Assembly: GCA_023935145.1 (NCBI GenBank)
Contig: CM043701.1
Coordinates: forward strand, 71,982,817 to 72,046,816
Direction of reading: 5' to 3'
Length of the DNA stretch: 64,000 nucleotides
DNA from: Bretschneidera sinensis
Taxonomy: Eukaryota > Streptophyta > Magnoliopsida > Brassicales > Akaniaceae
Shown here: positions 30,119 to 41,700 of the stretch, one piece after another
How positions within the stretch are numbered: the first letter of the stretch is position 1
How the letters are laid out: each line of letters starts with the position of its first letter
The notes under the pieces: generated by a model
Seen by the model: only the letters and a program-made list of their open reading frames with translations
Databases searched by the model: none
What the model was told of the DNA's origin: nothing
Program-made: the position numbers and the translations under genes

Positions 30119-31351
30119 TTACCATAAAGGGCTTATTCCGTTGGAACCATGGACCTCCGAAGCATTATGAGGAAAGACCTTGGTGACCACATAAGGACCA
30201 TACCATCGGGACTTAAGTTTTCTTGGGAATAGTCTTAATCTTGAGTCGTATAGCAACACCTTTTGTCCCAAATGAAATTTTTTCCTAACCGATTGTTTAT
30301 TATGACAGGCTTTTGTCCGTTCTTTGTAGAGCTTGGCGTTCTCATAGGCATCATACCTTAATTCCTCCAGCTCATTTAAGTGCAGTTTCCTCTTCTCAAC
30401 CACTTGTTTTATGTCAAAATTGAACTGCTTTATGGCCCAATATGCTCGATGCTCTAACTCTACTGAGAGATGACACGCTTTCCCAAAGACTAGGCGGTAT
30501 GGAGATATACCAATTGGAGTCATATAAGCTATCCAATATGCCCATAGAGCATCATTCAGGCGCAGGGATCAATCCTTCCAATTAGGATTAATGGTCCTCT
30601 CTAGGATTCCTTTGATCTCTCGGTTACTTATCTCCACTTGGCCACTGGTTTGAGGATGATATGGAGTGCCAACTTTATGAGTGATCCCATATTTTCTGAG
30701 TAGTGCGGCAAAAGAGTGATGATGAAAGTGGCTGCTGCCATCACTAATAATTGCTCTTGGAGTCCCAAACTGGGTAAAAATGTTAGCCTGTAGAAACTTT
30801 ACAACCACTTTATGATCATTAGTCTTTGAGGGGATAGCCTCGACCGATTTGGACACATAATCCACACCCATAAGAATATATAAATAATCAAATGAGTTAG
30901 GAAATGGACCCATAAAATCAATGCCCCATACATAAAAAAGTTCTACTATATGAATATTTTGTAGGGGCATCTGATTTCGAGAAGAGATATTACCTGTCAG
31001 CTGGCATCTATCACATGAGCTGCAAAATGAGAAGGCATATTTAAATATAGTAGACCAATAAAAACTAGATTGTAATACCTTAAAAGCTGTTTGTTTAGCC
31101 CCAAAATGTCCTTTATAAGCAAACTGATAGTAGTGTTGTAATAAGTTTAAGTGCTCCTCTTCTGAGACACATCGTCTGATGATTTGATAGGGGCAGAATT
31201 TGAAGAGGTAAGGGTCATCCCAATGGTAATGTCTATACATAGATATCAGACGCTTCTTTTCTTGCGTGGTCATAACTGGGGGAAAAACCTTAGCAGTTAG
31301 ATAATTGACAATATCAGTATACCATAAAAGTTTTACCTCTAGTGTGAACAA
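30119..31351 (-). pseudogene. Ath-A1 integrase
   Basis: The zinc region has histidines in [20 protein letters not shown] and cysteines in [10 protein letters not shown]. The core carries [23 protein letters not shown] and [15 protein letters not shown], so the D, D and E residues are all present. The C-terminal part has [19 protein letters not shown] and [12 protein letters not shown]. One frame with RT and RNase H, broken by TAA at 31352-31354 and TGA at 30569-30571 (in place of a usual W codon). It inserted element DNA in the nucleus before decay. Confidence 0.9.
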
Positions 31352-32602
31352 TTATTCATCAGGGAAGTTCTCATTCAAAAGCAGCTCATTTTTGTCATTC
31401 TCATAAGGTAGCCTTGATAAATGATCTGCAACCACATTCTCACTGCCTTTCTTGTCTTTGATCTCCAAATCAAATTCTTGCAATAGGAGTACCCATCTGA
31501 TTAACCTAGGCTTTGCATCTTTTTTAGAAAACAGATATCTTAAAGCAGTATGATCAGTGAATACAATAACCTTAGAGCCAATAAGATATGATCTAAACTT
31601 CTCTAAAGCAAAAATAACAGCTAACAATTCCTTTTCAGTAGTAGAATCGTTAAGCTGAGCATCATTTAAAGTTCTAGAAGCATAGTAAATAGCATGAGGT
31701 ACCTTATTGACTCTTTGGCCTAAGATAACTCCCAAGGCGAAGTCATTAGCATCGCACATCAATTTGAATGGAAGATTCCAATCTGGTGCCATCATTATTG
31801 GGGAAAAGGTGAGAACATCCTTCAATGTGTTGAAAGCTTTCATACAGTTATCAGTCCACTCAAACTTGGTATCTTTAGCTAACAATGCACAAAGAGGTCT
31901 CAAGATCTTGGAGAAATCCTTGATGAATCTTCTATAGAAACCGGCATGTCCAAGGAAACTTCTAACACCCTTGACTGTGAGAGGAGGAGGCAGCTTTGAA
32001 ATGATGTCTATTTTAGCCTTGTCTACCTCAATACCTTTGTTGGAGATGGAATGACCCAACACAATGCCATGTTGGACCATAAAGTGACATTTCTCCCAAT
32101 TCAGCACTAAGTTGCTCTCTTCACATCTCTTTAGGACACTCTCTATATGATTTAGGCATTCATCAAAATTGGAACCAAAAACATTGAAATCATCCATGAA
32201 TACCTCAATTTATTTCTCCACCATATCGAAAAATATGCTCATCATACATCTTTGAAAGGTGGTTGGTGCGTTGTATAAATCGAATGGCATCCTTCGATAA
32301 GAAAATGTACCGAAAGGACATGTGAAGGTAGTCTTTTCTTAATCCTCAGGTGCTATGGCAATCTGGTTGTAGCCACTGTACCCATCCAAGAAGTAATAAT
32401 AGCTATGGCCAGCTAATCTTTCTAACATCTGATCAATGAATGGTAAGAGGAAGTGATCTTTTCTGGTCACTTTGTTCAATCTTCGGTAATCAATACATAC
32501 TCTCCAACCAGTTATTTTTCTTATAGGTATGAGCTCCTCATCCTCATTCTTCACCACTGTGATCCCATTTTTTTTGAAACAACTTGGACCGGACTTACCC
32601 AT
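31352..32602 (-). pseudogene. Ath-A1 reverse transcriptase and RNase H
   Basis: RT motifs in order: [67 protein letters not shown] and [12 protein letters not shown]. The catalytic aspartates (FLDGY, FMDDF) are intact. RNase H shows [34 protein letters not shown] and [10 protein letters not shown], with its acidic residues intact, ending ADHLSRL. Two nonsense codons, at 32339-32341 (TAA) and near 32210, break an otherwise single frame. It is the best-preserved polymerase in the window and the closest thing to a former enzyme donor for Ath-A2. Confidence 0.92.
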
Positions 32603-33830
32603 TTACTGTCTGAGATGGGGTAGATAATGCCAACATCTAGAAATTTTAATACTCGGCCTTTACTACCTCTTTCATGTGTGGGTTAAGTCTTCTTTGAGCA
32701 TCTCGAGTGGGCTTTGCTTTATCCTCAAGGTAGATATTATGTATGCACTTGGCTGGACTTATCTCCTTAATGTCAGCAATGGTCCATCTAATGGCAGATC
32801 TATGCTCCCTAAGAACTCTTAATAATTTCTCTTCTTCTTCAACACTCAAATTAGTAGCCATAATCACAGGTAATGTCTTCTTCTCTCCCAAATAGGCATA
32901 ATATAAATGTTCTGGCAGCTGCTTCAATTCCAAGGTCGGTGCCTAGACAATAAAGGGAAGAAGAGTAATATTAATAGGTATGAGAGATTCAAATGGAGGA
33001 GCATACTTGGATTTTTTGGAGAAACCTCATGGAGGTGCACAATTTTAATGATGTCATCAGTAACATTTTCAGGTTCTTACTCAATATCCACTTTTGTGAA
33101 GCTATGGGTAATAGTGGTCTCTAATGGATCAATGTGCTGGACCTGAAAAGCTTGCTCAACAAAACTTTGTATCATATATACATTAAAGCATTTCATGTCA
33201 TCTTGAGGTAGTTTTAATGCATCAAATATTTTAAACTCTATTTTCTCACAATATACCTTCATTCTTACTATACTCATTTTCACACAAATCTTTGTATCGA
33301 CAGTTCTCATGAAGGGTCTTCCTAAAATGATGGGCAGGGATAATGACATAGGGCATTCTTCCATATCTAACACAATAAAATCAGCAGGTAAAATGAACTC
33401 ACCTACCTTTACCATGACATCTTCAAGAATACCCCTAGGTCTTTTGATACTTCTATCTGCCAACTACAAAGTGATGGAAGTTAGTTGTAGCTCCCCCAAA
33501 CCTAGGGTTTCGAATGCTGTGTATGATAGCAAATTTACACTCGCTCCCAGATCTAGTAATGCTCGCTCAAACAATTGATCATCTATCCTACAGGGAATAG
33601 TAAAACTACTCGGATCTTTCAGTTTTGGTGGTAGTTTCCTTAATAGCACAGCACTCACCTCTTCAGTTAAGGTACTGTCTCATGCTCTTAAAACTTCCTC
33701 TTATGAGTACAACAATCTTTTAGGAATTTAGCATAAGCAGGTATTTTTTGAATTGCATCTAATAAGGGAATGTTTATTTCTGCTTTTCGCAAGGTTTCAA
33801 AGATATTGAGCAGTTTATTTTCTTTCTTTT
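32603..33830 (-). pseudogene. Ath-A1 protease and RT N-terminal extension
   Basis: The protease site ALLDLGASVNLLSYTAF (about 33510-33560) keeps its aspartate. TAG at 33464-33466 interrupts the TLQLADRS motif at the same codon as in Ath-A2. The flap LPIILGRPFM follows, then the linker and RT start (PVIMATNLSVEEEEKLLRVL, RRLNPHMKEVVKAEY). A frameshift near 32640-32602 separates this from RT proper; other frame changes lie near 33077-32940 and 33660. Confidence 0.85.
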
Positions 33831-34800
33831 GTTTTACTAACCTTTGCAGGAAGGGTGGTGCATTCACTTTCTTTGCTGAGCAGTCATGGCTTTCATAAGT
33901 AGGTCTAGTTTCCTTTCTACAGCAGCTATTTGGGTAGAGGATCCACCATTTAAAGTCACCTCATACATATTTTTTCTTTTGGAAACATGTCTACCTCGAG
34001 AGGAGAATTGCTGGGTGTGCTCACTTAAGGTCTCGAATAGCTCCATGGCTTCTTCGTTGCTTTTCTCCATTAGCACTCCTCCACAACCTGAATCCACAAT
34101 ACCTTTATTAGTATCACTTAAACCTTCATAAAAATCTTGTACCAGTTCATTTTAAGGTAGATTGTGATGTGGGCATTTGAGTAGCAACTTGTTGAAGTGT
34201 CCCTATGCTTCAAAGAATAGGTCTCCATACTTTTATTGGAAGGACTGAATCTCCTTCCTCATTTGCCTCGTCTTTTGAACTGGAAAAAACTTCCTTAGGA
34301 ACTTGCTGGCCAACTCCTCCCAAGTGTGGATAGAAACTGCAGGCAATGAATTGTACCATAGTTTAGCATTATCTTTTAAGGAAAAAGGGAAAAGAATTAA
34401 CTTGATTCCTTCTTGGTCTAAGCCTCGGATGTGCTGGAACTTGCAGAAATCGAAGAACTCTCGAAGGTGTAGGTGTGGATCCTCACTAGGTGTACCCCTA
34501 AAGTGAGTCAATGCACTGAGTATCTGCGGAGATATATAGTAGTTACCTTCCACCTCGAGTTGATAAGCAATGCAAGATGGTTAGTCGAGGTTCCGTGGGA
34601 TGAAGGATTGCTTCATCGGTTTTCACTCAGGTGGTTATTGATTTTCGATCTATTCCACCATTGGTGCTTCTTCCTCGATTTCTTCTTCTACCTCTTTAGA
34701 GTTGTCTCTAAGCTTTTATCGGATGGTCCGCTCAAGCTTGGTATCGAGGGAAAGAACGTTGGATGTCTGGATCGCAAGTGGTAAAGAGGGTTCTGTTGGA
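33831..34800 (-). pseudogene. Ath-A1 gag
   Basis: The core reads ISPQILSALTHFRGTPSEDP, IKLILFPFSLKDNAKLWYNS and WEELASKFLRKFFPVQKTRQ (34553-34233). A later frame, 34097-33864, gives MELFETLSEHTQQFSSRGRH with a coiled-coil-like tail. I could not find a CCHC knuckle between them, although stops make the region hard to read. The N-terminal part upstream of 34553 is in broken frames. Confidence 0.8.
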
Positions 34801-34955
34801 GTACCTGAAACAGAAAACAAAAAAGAAATAGATTAGGTTTTGGATTAAACAAAAATAAAGGTAAAAAACTTAAAACTTAAAATTTGATAGAAATAAAACA
34901 GAATAAAAACTACTGAATTAAACGAAACTAATTCTAGAAGGAAATTTAGCGTAAT
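34801..34955 (-). other. Ath-A1 leader
   Basis: Short untranslated region between primer site and gag, A-rich on the plus strand; no feature seen. Confidence 0.65.
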
Positions 34956-34972
34956 CCTCGACAACGGCGCCA
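34956..34972 (-). other. Ath-A1 primer binding site, tRNA-Asp type
   Basis: The minus strand reads TGGCGCCGTTGTCGAGG, six bases from the LTR; it differs from the Ath-C site at two positions. Confidence 0.85.
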
Positions 34973-34978
34973 AAAACT

Positions 34979-36284
34979 TGTTGAGCGTTTATCTACCTAA
35001 ATAAATAAGCAAATAATCGAACTTGTTTTACTTGCAAGTGCACAAGGTCTACAGTAGCATAGTGTGCAAGTGCAAGATCATTTCCACAGGGATTGGTGAA
35101 TTTCGATTTAGAATCAGTTTCACAATGTAAAAATTGATTGAAATAAATATTAAGTCTAGATTGATAATGATAAGAACAGAGGGCTTTGATATCCACCACT
35201 AATCATACTTTCCCAATAAGTAATGTGCCAATGCTCTAGTCCTACCATGAATACCTAATGGTTGTCAACCTAAGGGCATGGTATCTACTCCTTAAGCTAT
35301 TAATCTCCCTAAGCAACGAGCTAGGCATGGTATCTACTCTAACTCTTTTCTTTCTTAAGGGATTCAGCATGGTGTATATTGAGTTGTTCCTTAAGAGAAC
35401 ATAAGATCTATGGAAATCAACAACCACACGAGACCTAGGGTATGGTGTATACTCCTGGTTTCTCACGTTGATTAACCCAAGAATCCGGTGTGGACTTCCT
35501 TTGTTACTATCGTTAGACCCATGACTCGGTCATCCAAATTGATCTAACTAACTAATCCATACCACATGCATACGTTGATCAGACAAGCACATATGAGGAA
35601 TTCAATAAAACAGACATTAATCAATTAAAGTATCATAACATGGCTATTTGCAAAGGCAATCAATGAATATATATATATATATATATATAGAAAAGCATAA
35701 TTAGGGCTTCAATCGAGCCCTATTAAAGATTTAGTTACACATGTTGTTTATGATAAACATCATCATAACATAAACTAAAATCGAAAAATAAAACCCGAAG
35801 AATACTATGGAGAAGGGTCGTCAATCCCTCTCCAAAGCTCACAACTTCAAGCCAAAGTAAAAGATCAAACCAAAATAATCCAAAAAGTATCGTTTCTGTG
35901 TTTTACAAGTCTTTATATAGGGTTCTAAGGGTGCCCCGAAAACCTAATTTCCAATTTGAGAACCGGAGACTTCTTTCCAAAACTAGCTCTACCGCCTCTC
36001 TGTGCGTGTGTGCTCGATCGCGAGCTTCTGCACTCAATCACTCTAAGTATGCGTACGAGTGCCTATGCGCTCGATCATAAGAGAGGTGCGCTCGAGCGCA
36101 CCTCTGCTGGTTTGCATATCTTTACTTTTTATTCCTTAGAGCTCCAAAATGTCTTCCTTTCTTCAAAGACCCATGAAAAACACAGAAAACACTAAAATTA
36201 AGTAGAATCTACTAAAACATATAAACAAAGAGCCTAACAAGTGTAAATTAAGGTGCTTAAATATGACTATTTAAGCACCTATCA
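34979..36284 (-). repeat. Ath-A1 5' LTR, 1306 bp
   Basis: It runs from TGTTGAGCGTTTATC to GCACCTATCA and is followed by CTTCC. The TATA box (minus, CTATATAAAG) is near 35911-35920. GCTCGATCGCGAG- and GCTCGAGCGCACC-type palindromes lie at about 36010-36105. A short (AT)n tract is at 35668-35688. Confidence 0.92.
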
Positions 36285-37720
36285 CTTCCATTATCCCAAC
36301 AACCTTTAGATTTCTAGGAACTTCATATACTCTAGGTCATTAACACATATCTTTTACTATATCCCAAATAGAACTCCTAAATTTTATATCTTCAAGTAAA
36401 GCAAAACCTTTAAGCTCACTTAACTAGCACCTACTATTTAATTATTTATTTTATAAATAAAATTTTCTAGATTTTAGAATAAATCCATCATCTTTTTTTA
36501 TCAAACTTTCCTTTACACTGAAGATCAAGTCAAGATATACTACACCCTTTGTTCCTTTACAATTTCCACATAACAAATATCATTCTCCCAATATTTCAGA
36601 TTTAAATTTATAAATAGTCCTCTACTAATATCATCTTCTTCGAATCCATTGCATAAGTTACTTTAATTATGTTCATAAAAATTCTTGTTTAAGAAAATCA
36701 TTTTTCCTTTACTATCTTTCTTAAAATCCAAAAATATCACAAAACTTCACTTGTGATTTATTTAACACCATCATTTATTTAATTAATTGTTTCTCTCTTT
36801 TTACCTTAACTACTCTCAACTATACCCTATTCCTTACGTTAACCATTGGCCAACAATCTTTGTTTTTATCCCTTAATACACTCATTAATCCATTTAATTC
36901 TCCACCAATACATTATTCATCCTTGTCAACTTATATTTCAAGATTGAGATTCTTATAATTTCCTTAAGTCAATAAATCTCTCCAAATTCTTGAAATTTTT
37001 CACATTTTTCTAATATCACAACCCAAAATTTCAAAAATAGTCTAATTCCGATATCAAATTAATTATTGTTCCATCAAGTTTTCCACCCAAACACACACAC
37101 ACACACACACACACACATTAACCTTTTAATCATGACTTTATTTATTTAGAGTTTACAATTTCTATAGTGATTACTTCTTAGGCCAATGCCACTTAGCTTA
37201 TTCTTACCTTAGCAAATCATTCACAATAATATCTCTAAGTTATTTAATTAGAAATTAACCCATAATTTACTAATGATTACGAAATCAATACAACACTTTC
37301 AAGTTAACAGTATCATTTACGGAAAAATCTTCTCTTACTCTTTTCACCCTTTTTCATCTTTATCAAACAACTATACCACATCATAACGTTCTCAAACATA
37401 CACGTAACTGATATATCAATCAAAGTCTTTTATAATAGCAGTATATTCATATCCATAGTTCTTATTATTAGCATCATAACGAAATTTCATAAAACACAAC
37501 AAAATCATTTCAAATAACATCAACTCATGCAACACCCAAACACAAAACCAATTCGGTTTCATTCTCAAAATTTATCATCCCAACCCACTCAATTACTAGT
37601 TACCACTACTAAATGACATCCTCTCTAACCTCACACAACTGATTGCCCACAACCAACCCATGCACCATGCTAATGCAACTAGAGTCTGCATAACCTTAAA
37701 CCTAAAGCTTTGGCCTATAA
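36285..37720 (-). mobile_element. R1 internal region, right part (non-coding)
   Basis: Continuation of R1 after Ath-A1, starting with the second CTTCC. No coding signal. A CA microsatellite is at about 37088-37117. The boundary with the right LTR is not sharp; I did not find a clear primer site. Confidence 0.55.
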
Positions 37721-38174
37721 TGCGAACATACAAAACTTACAAAACTTACAATCATACAATTATTCTTTTCAAAAAACATTACAAATTTATAGAAACATAT
37801 TTTTACATCAATATAATTTTATAATACAATGATAAACTATAAAGAACTTACATGAGACACAAGTAAAAAGAAACCTTCCTCCATTACATCTAACTTGTAC
37901 ATTTTTTTACGAAACCATGCCATAACAAAATCTTAGACTCCCAAAATTCCAAAAATATTAGGATGCCGTGGACGCGGACCTTACTAAGGAATCTTTTCAA
38001 CTTTGTTCATCTCACTAACTTGATTCCAAGCCTTCTGATGATTTCTTGAAAAGTTAGTAAATAGGGAGAGGTGAGCTAAAAAGCTGAGCGAGATTTCACA
38101 TTATTAAAAGTAATCGTTTTGAAATTTTACTTCTTATTTCAAAACTTTGTTACGTAATTCAATAATTTTTTAAT

Positions 38175-38235
<61 letters not shown>

Positions 38236-40025
38236 CACTAAATTTCATCACACCGCACACATCACAAGAACAATTCATTTACGAGTACTGACTACCTCAA
38301 CATTTTTCCACATTACAACAATATACATTTCATGCCCCTCACGGGCCAACACCACCAATGCATCAATCATCAATAAAATGAAATGCTATGCAATGCAATA
38401 CAATTAAATGCATAGTCATGTCTTAGCTCATCTCATGTCATTGCCTCACACTGGGCTAGTCTCATCACAATGCCCTTTATTGGGCTAATCATATAACAAC
38501 GAGGACGTCTACCCACGTACCGGCATGTTTCTCAGCATAACAACTCAGATACCCCCTACCCCTTACTAGGTGGTTGGATCCTATCAACATAAATATCTCA
38601 GATCCCTCTACTCTTTACCAGGTGGTTGGATCCTATCAATCCAAGGTTACTCGGTACCCTTTCACCTCTTATAGGAAGGGTCCTACTGACCTCATCTTCA
38701 CTCCCCCCTCATTTACATATTGTCAAATAATTCAAGTCATATGAAATGCATTCATAATACACCAATTCTTCAAACATAAAGTTCACCAATCAATTGCATC
38801 ATAATAACTTATCAAAATTAAGTGCATCAAGACCTATTCACACCTGTTTTCTTGCATATTCATTTATATATTTTATACCTTTTGTATTCCCTTAGTCCTT
38901 CATTAAGTTGTTCATATCACCACCTTTCTTCAAAGTACATCAAGACATAAATACACTTATTTCTTGTACATCCATATATCTATTAACAATCTTAAATTAC
39001 CATTATTCGCATTTCCATGATTACTCATATTTATTTACTTTTAACTTTTCATTTTATTGTAAAATTTCTATGCTTACTAAAAGTAAGGAGAAACTCACAT
39101 TTGCCATGTCAAAAACTCAATCTCCGATTACTCCCTAGCCTCTGATGTTTTCCTTCAAACACACCTAACAATTATATATATAAAACTTAGCACATTAACC
39201 CAAGATGCATATATATAATTAACACCTAATCATACCATTGAAATTCATACAAAAATATAAGACTATGGATTATGTCACAAATTCTCCTCACTTTGCCTAA
39301 AAATTCTTTTATGATTTGTTCTTTCATTATTTGAAGCCAAAGAAATCTTCTCAAGGTCTCCACTTTCATATTCATATCATGTATTAAGGCTTATAGTAGT
39401 TTGGAAAAGTTTAGGATTTGAAATTCTTTGACAAAAGTAATCCATTTTCAAAAATAAGGCTAAAAAATTCAAATTCAAAGCTTGGAAAATTGACTGTCCA
39501 TTTAGGCAGTCGACTGTGATCTAACTAGAAAGGTTACACAATCAACTGTGCACTCGGGACAGTCGACTCTCTAGTTTGATTCCATTTTTTTTTTTTTACG
39601 AAAAACATCATTTTTCTTCAAAATTAACTATTATCTCTCATGGTAGTTCCAATAATTTCAAAGCACAAGTTCCTAAGGGTTTTAAATAAAAAGTTTTGCA
39701 CTACCCATGAGAAGAATTGAACTCAAACCCTTAAATCAACATATTTAAGTATAAAAACCCATTTTCCTTTAAAACAAACCATTCACTCAAACTTTTCTCA
39801 ACACTTCAAATTCAAAATTCAAAACTCCAAAACTAATATTCTTGATCTAATAGAATGCTTGAAGATTAGGAAATGAAAAAAGTTAAATTTTTACATTGAT
39901 CTTTAGCACAAATCTCCCCATCTTTTCCTTTCTCTTCCTTTCTTTCTTCCTATTCTCCTCTTTTTCTTTTCTCTTTCTCCCCTCTTTCTCTTCCGGCTCA
40001 TCCAGAAAATTCCAACACTTGCAGG

Positions 40026-40056
<31 letters not shown>

Positions 40057-40358
40057 TACCTTATTTACAGCCAAACTTTATATTTATTAAGCCATCACCT
40101 TTCTACGTTGCATATTTTCTTATTTTTCACCACATAATTCTCGTTTTTACTTAGTTTTTGTCACTATCCTTCAGAAAATTTGAAAATTTCCCATGGTATA
40201 TGTTTTTATTACTGGATTCTTATTTTATTTAATTATTTCCAAGTCTCACCATTCCCAATACGAATTAATTATAAGTTATTTTGAATAAACACACGAAGTA
40301 CGTGTCGAACTGAAATTTAATGATTTAAAATATTTTAATTAAAATAACAGGCTCTACA
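37721..40358 (-). repeat. R1 right (5') LTR, about 2.6 kb
   Basis: It matches the R2 LTR 58830-61608 in order: the CTCAC-GGGC and CACTGGGCTA region (38330-38480), ACGTACCGGCATG (38513), TACTAAAAGTAAGGAGAAAC (39075), CAGTCGACTG-type motifs (39490-39565), the pyrimidine-rich segment (39910-40060) and the CTCTACA end at 40352-40358. An (AT)n tract lies at 38187-38235. The start is approximate. Very long LTRs fit a chromovirus (Tekay/Del) relative. Confidence 0.7.
38187..38235. repeat. (AT)n microsatellite
   Basis: About 48 bp of uninterrupted AT dinucleotides inside the right R1 LTR. Confidence 0.95.
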
Positions 40359-40540
40359 AAGGATGCAATTGTATTCTTGTAAGAAGTTTAAATAGAGTAA
40401 GAGAGAAAGAGAGACTTCATTTTCGGGTCTTCTCTCTAAGTGTCCGAGAGTTTTAGCTCTCTTGTTTCTCTTCTTCTCATGAGTGTTGGGAGCTAAGATT
40501 TCTTAAAGTCTCAAAGTAAGATTTCTTTCTCTACCATTTT
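40359..40540 (+). repeat. R3: inverted R-type LTR piece, left of Cop-2
   Basis: An AG-rich stretch (AGAGTAAGAGAGAAAGAGAG) is placed as the reverse complement of the pyrimidine-rich R LTR segment, because the sequence beyond Cop-2 (46116 onward) clearly continues in that sense. It ends with ATTTT, the Cop-2 target duplication. The match of this short piece alone is weak. Confidence 0.45.
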
Positions 40541-41414
40541 TGTTGGGATTTGTCTAAGAACTAAAAAGAGAAAAATTCAGCATCAGGTCAGCCTTGTGCG
40601 CCGCGGCCTCCAGCATGCTTGGATCTTCTCCCCTCTAAGTCGCTTTGCGGCCTAGCCTTGGGTACCGTGACCTCCAAAAGATGGTGCTTTATTTCCCTGT
40701 TGTGCGCTACGGCCGGCCCTGTTCTGAGCCATGACACCAGGCACACCTAGAGCATGGTTTTTAGCTTCTTGTGATGGTGCGTGGGACTTGGTTAAAATGC
40801 ATAGGATTACTTAGACTCTTAGAGAGCCATAAGTTTTTGGTTCTTGAGATCTAAGAGTTGAGATTGATATCAAAGATTGGTTGAAGGAGTTGGTGCCCTA
40901 TATAAAGGGTCATCTATGAGCAATCAAGAGATGACGTGTGAATGACATATGAGCATCAAGAGAAGGTGCATAATGTGTGTGAAATAGAACACATGATGTG
41001 TGAGAGTGCAAACACACAAAATACACAGGAGAGACTCATTCAAGAGAGGCTGATTGTTTAGAGAGAGAGTAGTATAGATTGGGGATTCAAGGGCTTTGTA
41101 ATTGGAATTTTCTTGGGGAAAATTCCAGGGAAACACTTAGTCCTTATCATTTTCTTGTTCTCTTCTTTCATTCTTTAAGAACAAAAGGATTCTTGAAGAG
41201 GTGTTGCTGTAATTGTAAGAACTCCATTGATTTAGTGCAGAGAGCTCGGAGGAGCTCACGGGGACGTAGGCACATTGCCGAACCTCGATAATAATTGCTT
41301 GTGTTTTTTCTTTGATTATTTGATTGTTGTTTGCTGTTTATTAGAAGTCTTTCTAGACTTGGGTGTTTGGAAAGATCACAACCTGGGATTCCGCAAGAAG
41401 GTGATTTTCCAACA
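40541..41414 (+). repeat. Cop-2 5' LTR, 874 bp
   Basis: It carries a GC-rich block with GCGCCGCGGCC (40595-40750), the TATA sequence CCCTATATAAAGGG at 40896-40909, paired GAGCTC sites near 41247-41260, the U5-side module GACGTAGGCACATTGCCGAA (41263-41282) and the end TTCCAACA. Confidence 0.93.
40896..40909 (+). promoter_or_regulatory. TATA box of the Cop-2 5' LTR
   Basis: CCCTATATAAAGGG lies 355 bp into the LTR, identical to the Cop-1 sequence. Confidence 0.65.
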
Positions 41415-41415
41415 A

Positions 41416-41427
41416 TGGTATTAGAGC
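41416..41427 (+). other. Cop-2 primer binding site, initiator tRNA-Met
   Basis: TGGTATTAGAGC differs from the tRNA-Met complement by one base (T for C). Confidence 0.88.
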
Positions 41428-41700
41428 TCAGTTCCAAGAATCAAAGGATTCTTTAATGGTGATACAGTGGTATCAGAGTGACAACAGCAGGTATCAGAGT
41501 TGAACAGTGGGTATCAGAGCAAGACTCCAAGAATCAAAGAAAACTTCTTAGGTGATTCAAGAACGGTGCTGAGATCAAGATCTGATCGTGTTCTTGAGGT
41601 TCAAAAATGGTATTGAGATCAAGATTTGATCGCGTTCTTGAGATTTAGAAGTTGGAAAGCAATTGTGGGTGCTGTATAAATATGGGATTTTCTCCGCAAG
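41428..41700 (+). other. Cop-2 leader with repeated primer-site-like sequences
   Basis: Three further GGTATCAGAG copies lie at about 41469, 41490 and 41510. Two copies of a GAGATCAAGATNTGATCG unit start at about 41571 and 41618. The first primer-like copy, TGGTATCAGAG at 41468-41478, matches tRNA-Met better than the site beside the LTR. Confidence 0.75.

Larger units (their letters stand above)
10195..36284 (-). mobile_element. Ath-A1: Athila-like Ty3/gypsy element with nested insertions and a rearranged 3' side
   Basis: The minus-strand order is 5' LTR (34979-36284), tRNA-Asp-type primer site, gag, protease, RT, RNase H, integrase, extra 3' frame and 3' LTR (10195-11493 plus 20719-20725). 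CTTCC flanks it at 10190-10194 and 36285-36289. RT before integrase marks Ty3/gypsy; the RT (FLDGYSGYNQ, FMDDF), tRNA-Asp primer site and extra frame point to Athila. Ath-A2 lies in the left LTR and Ath-C in the extra frame. Between the left LTR and the internal region sits a second CTTCC plus about 150 bp of right flank (20726-20879), so the 3' side is not simply contiguous. Confidence 0.85.
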
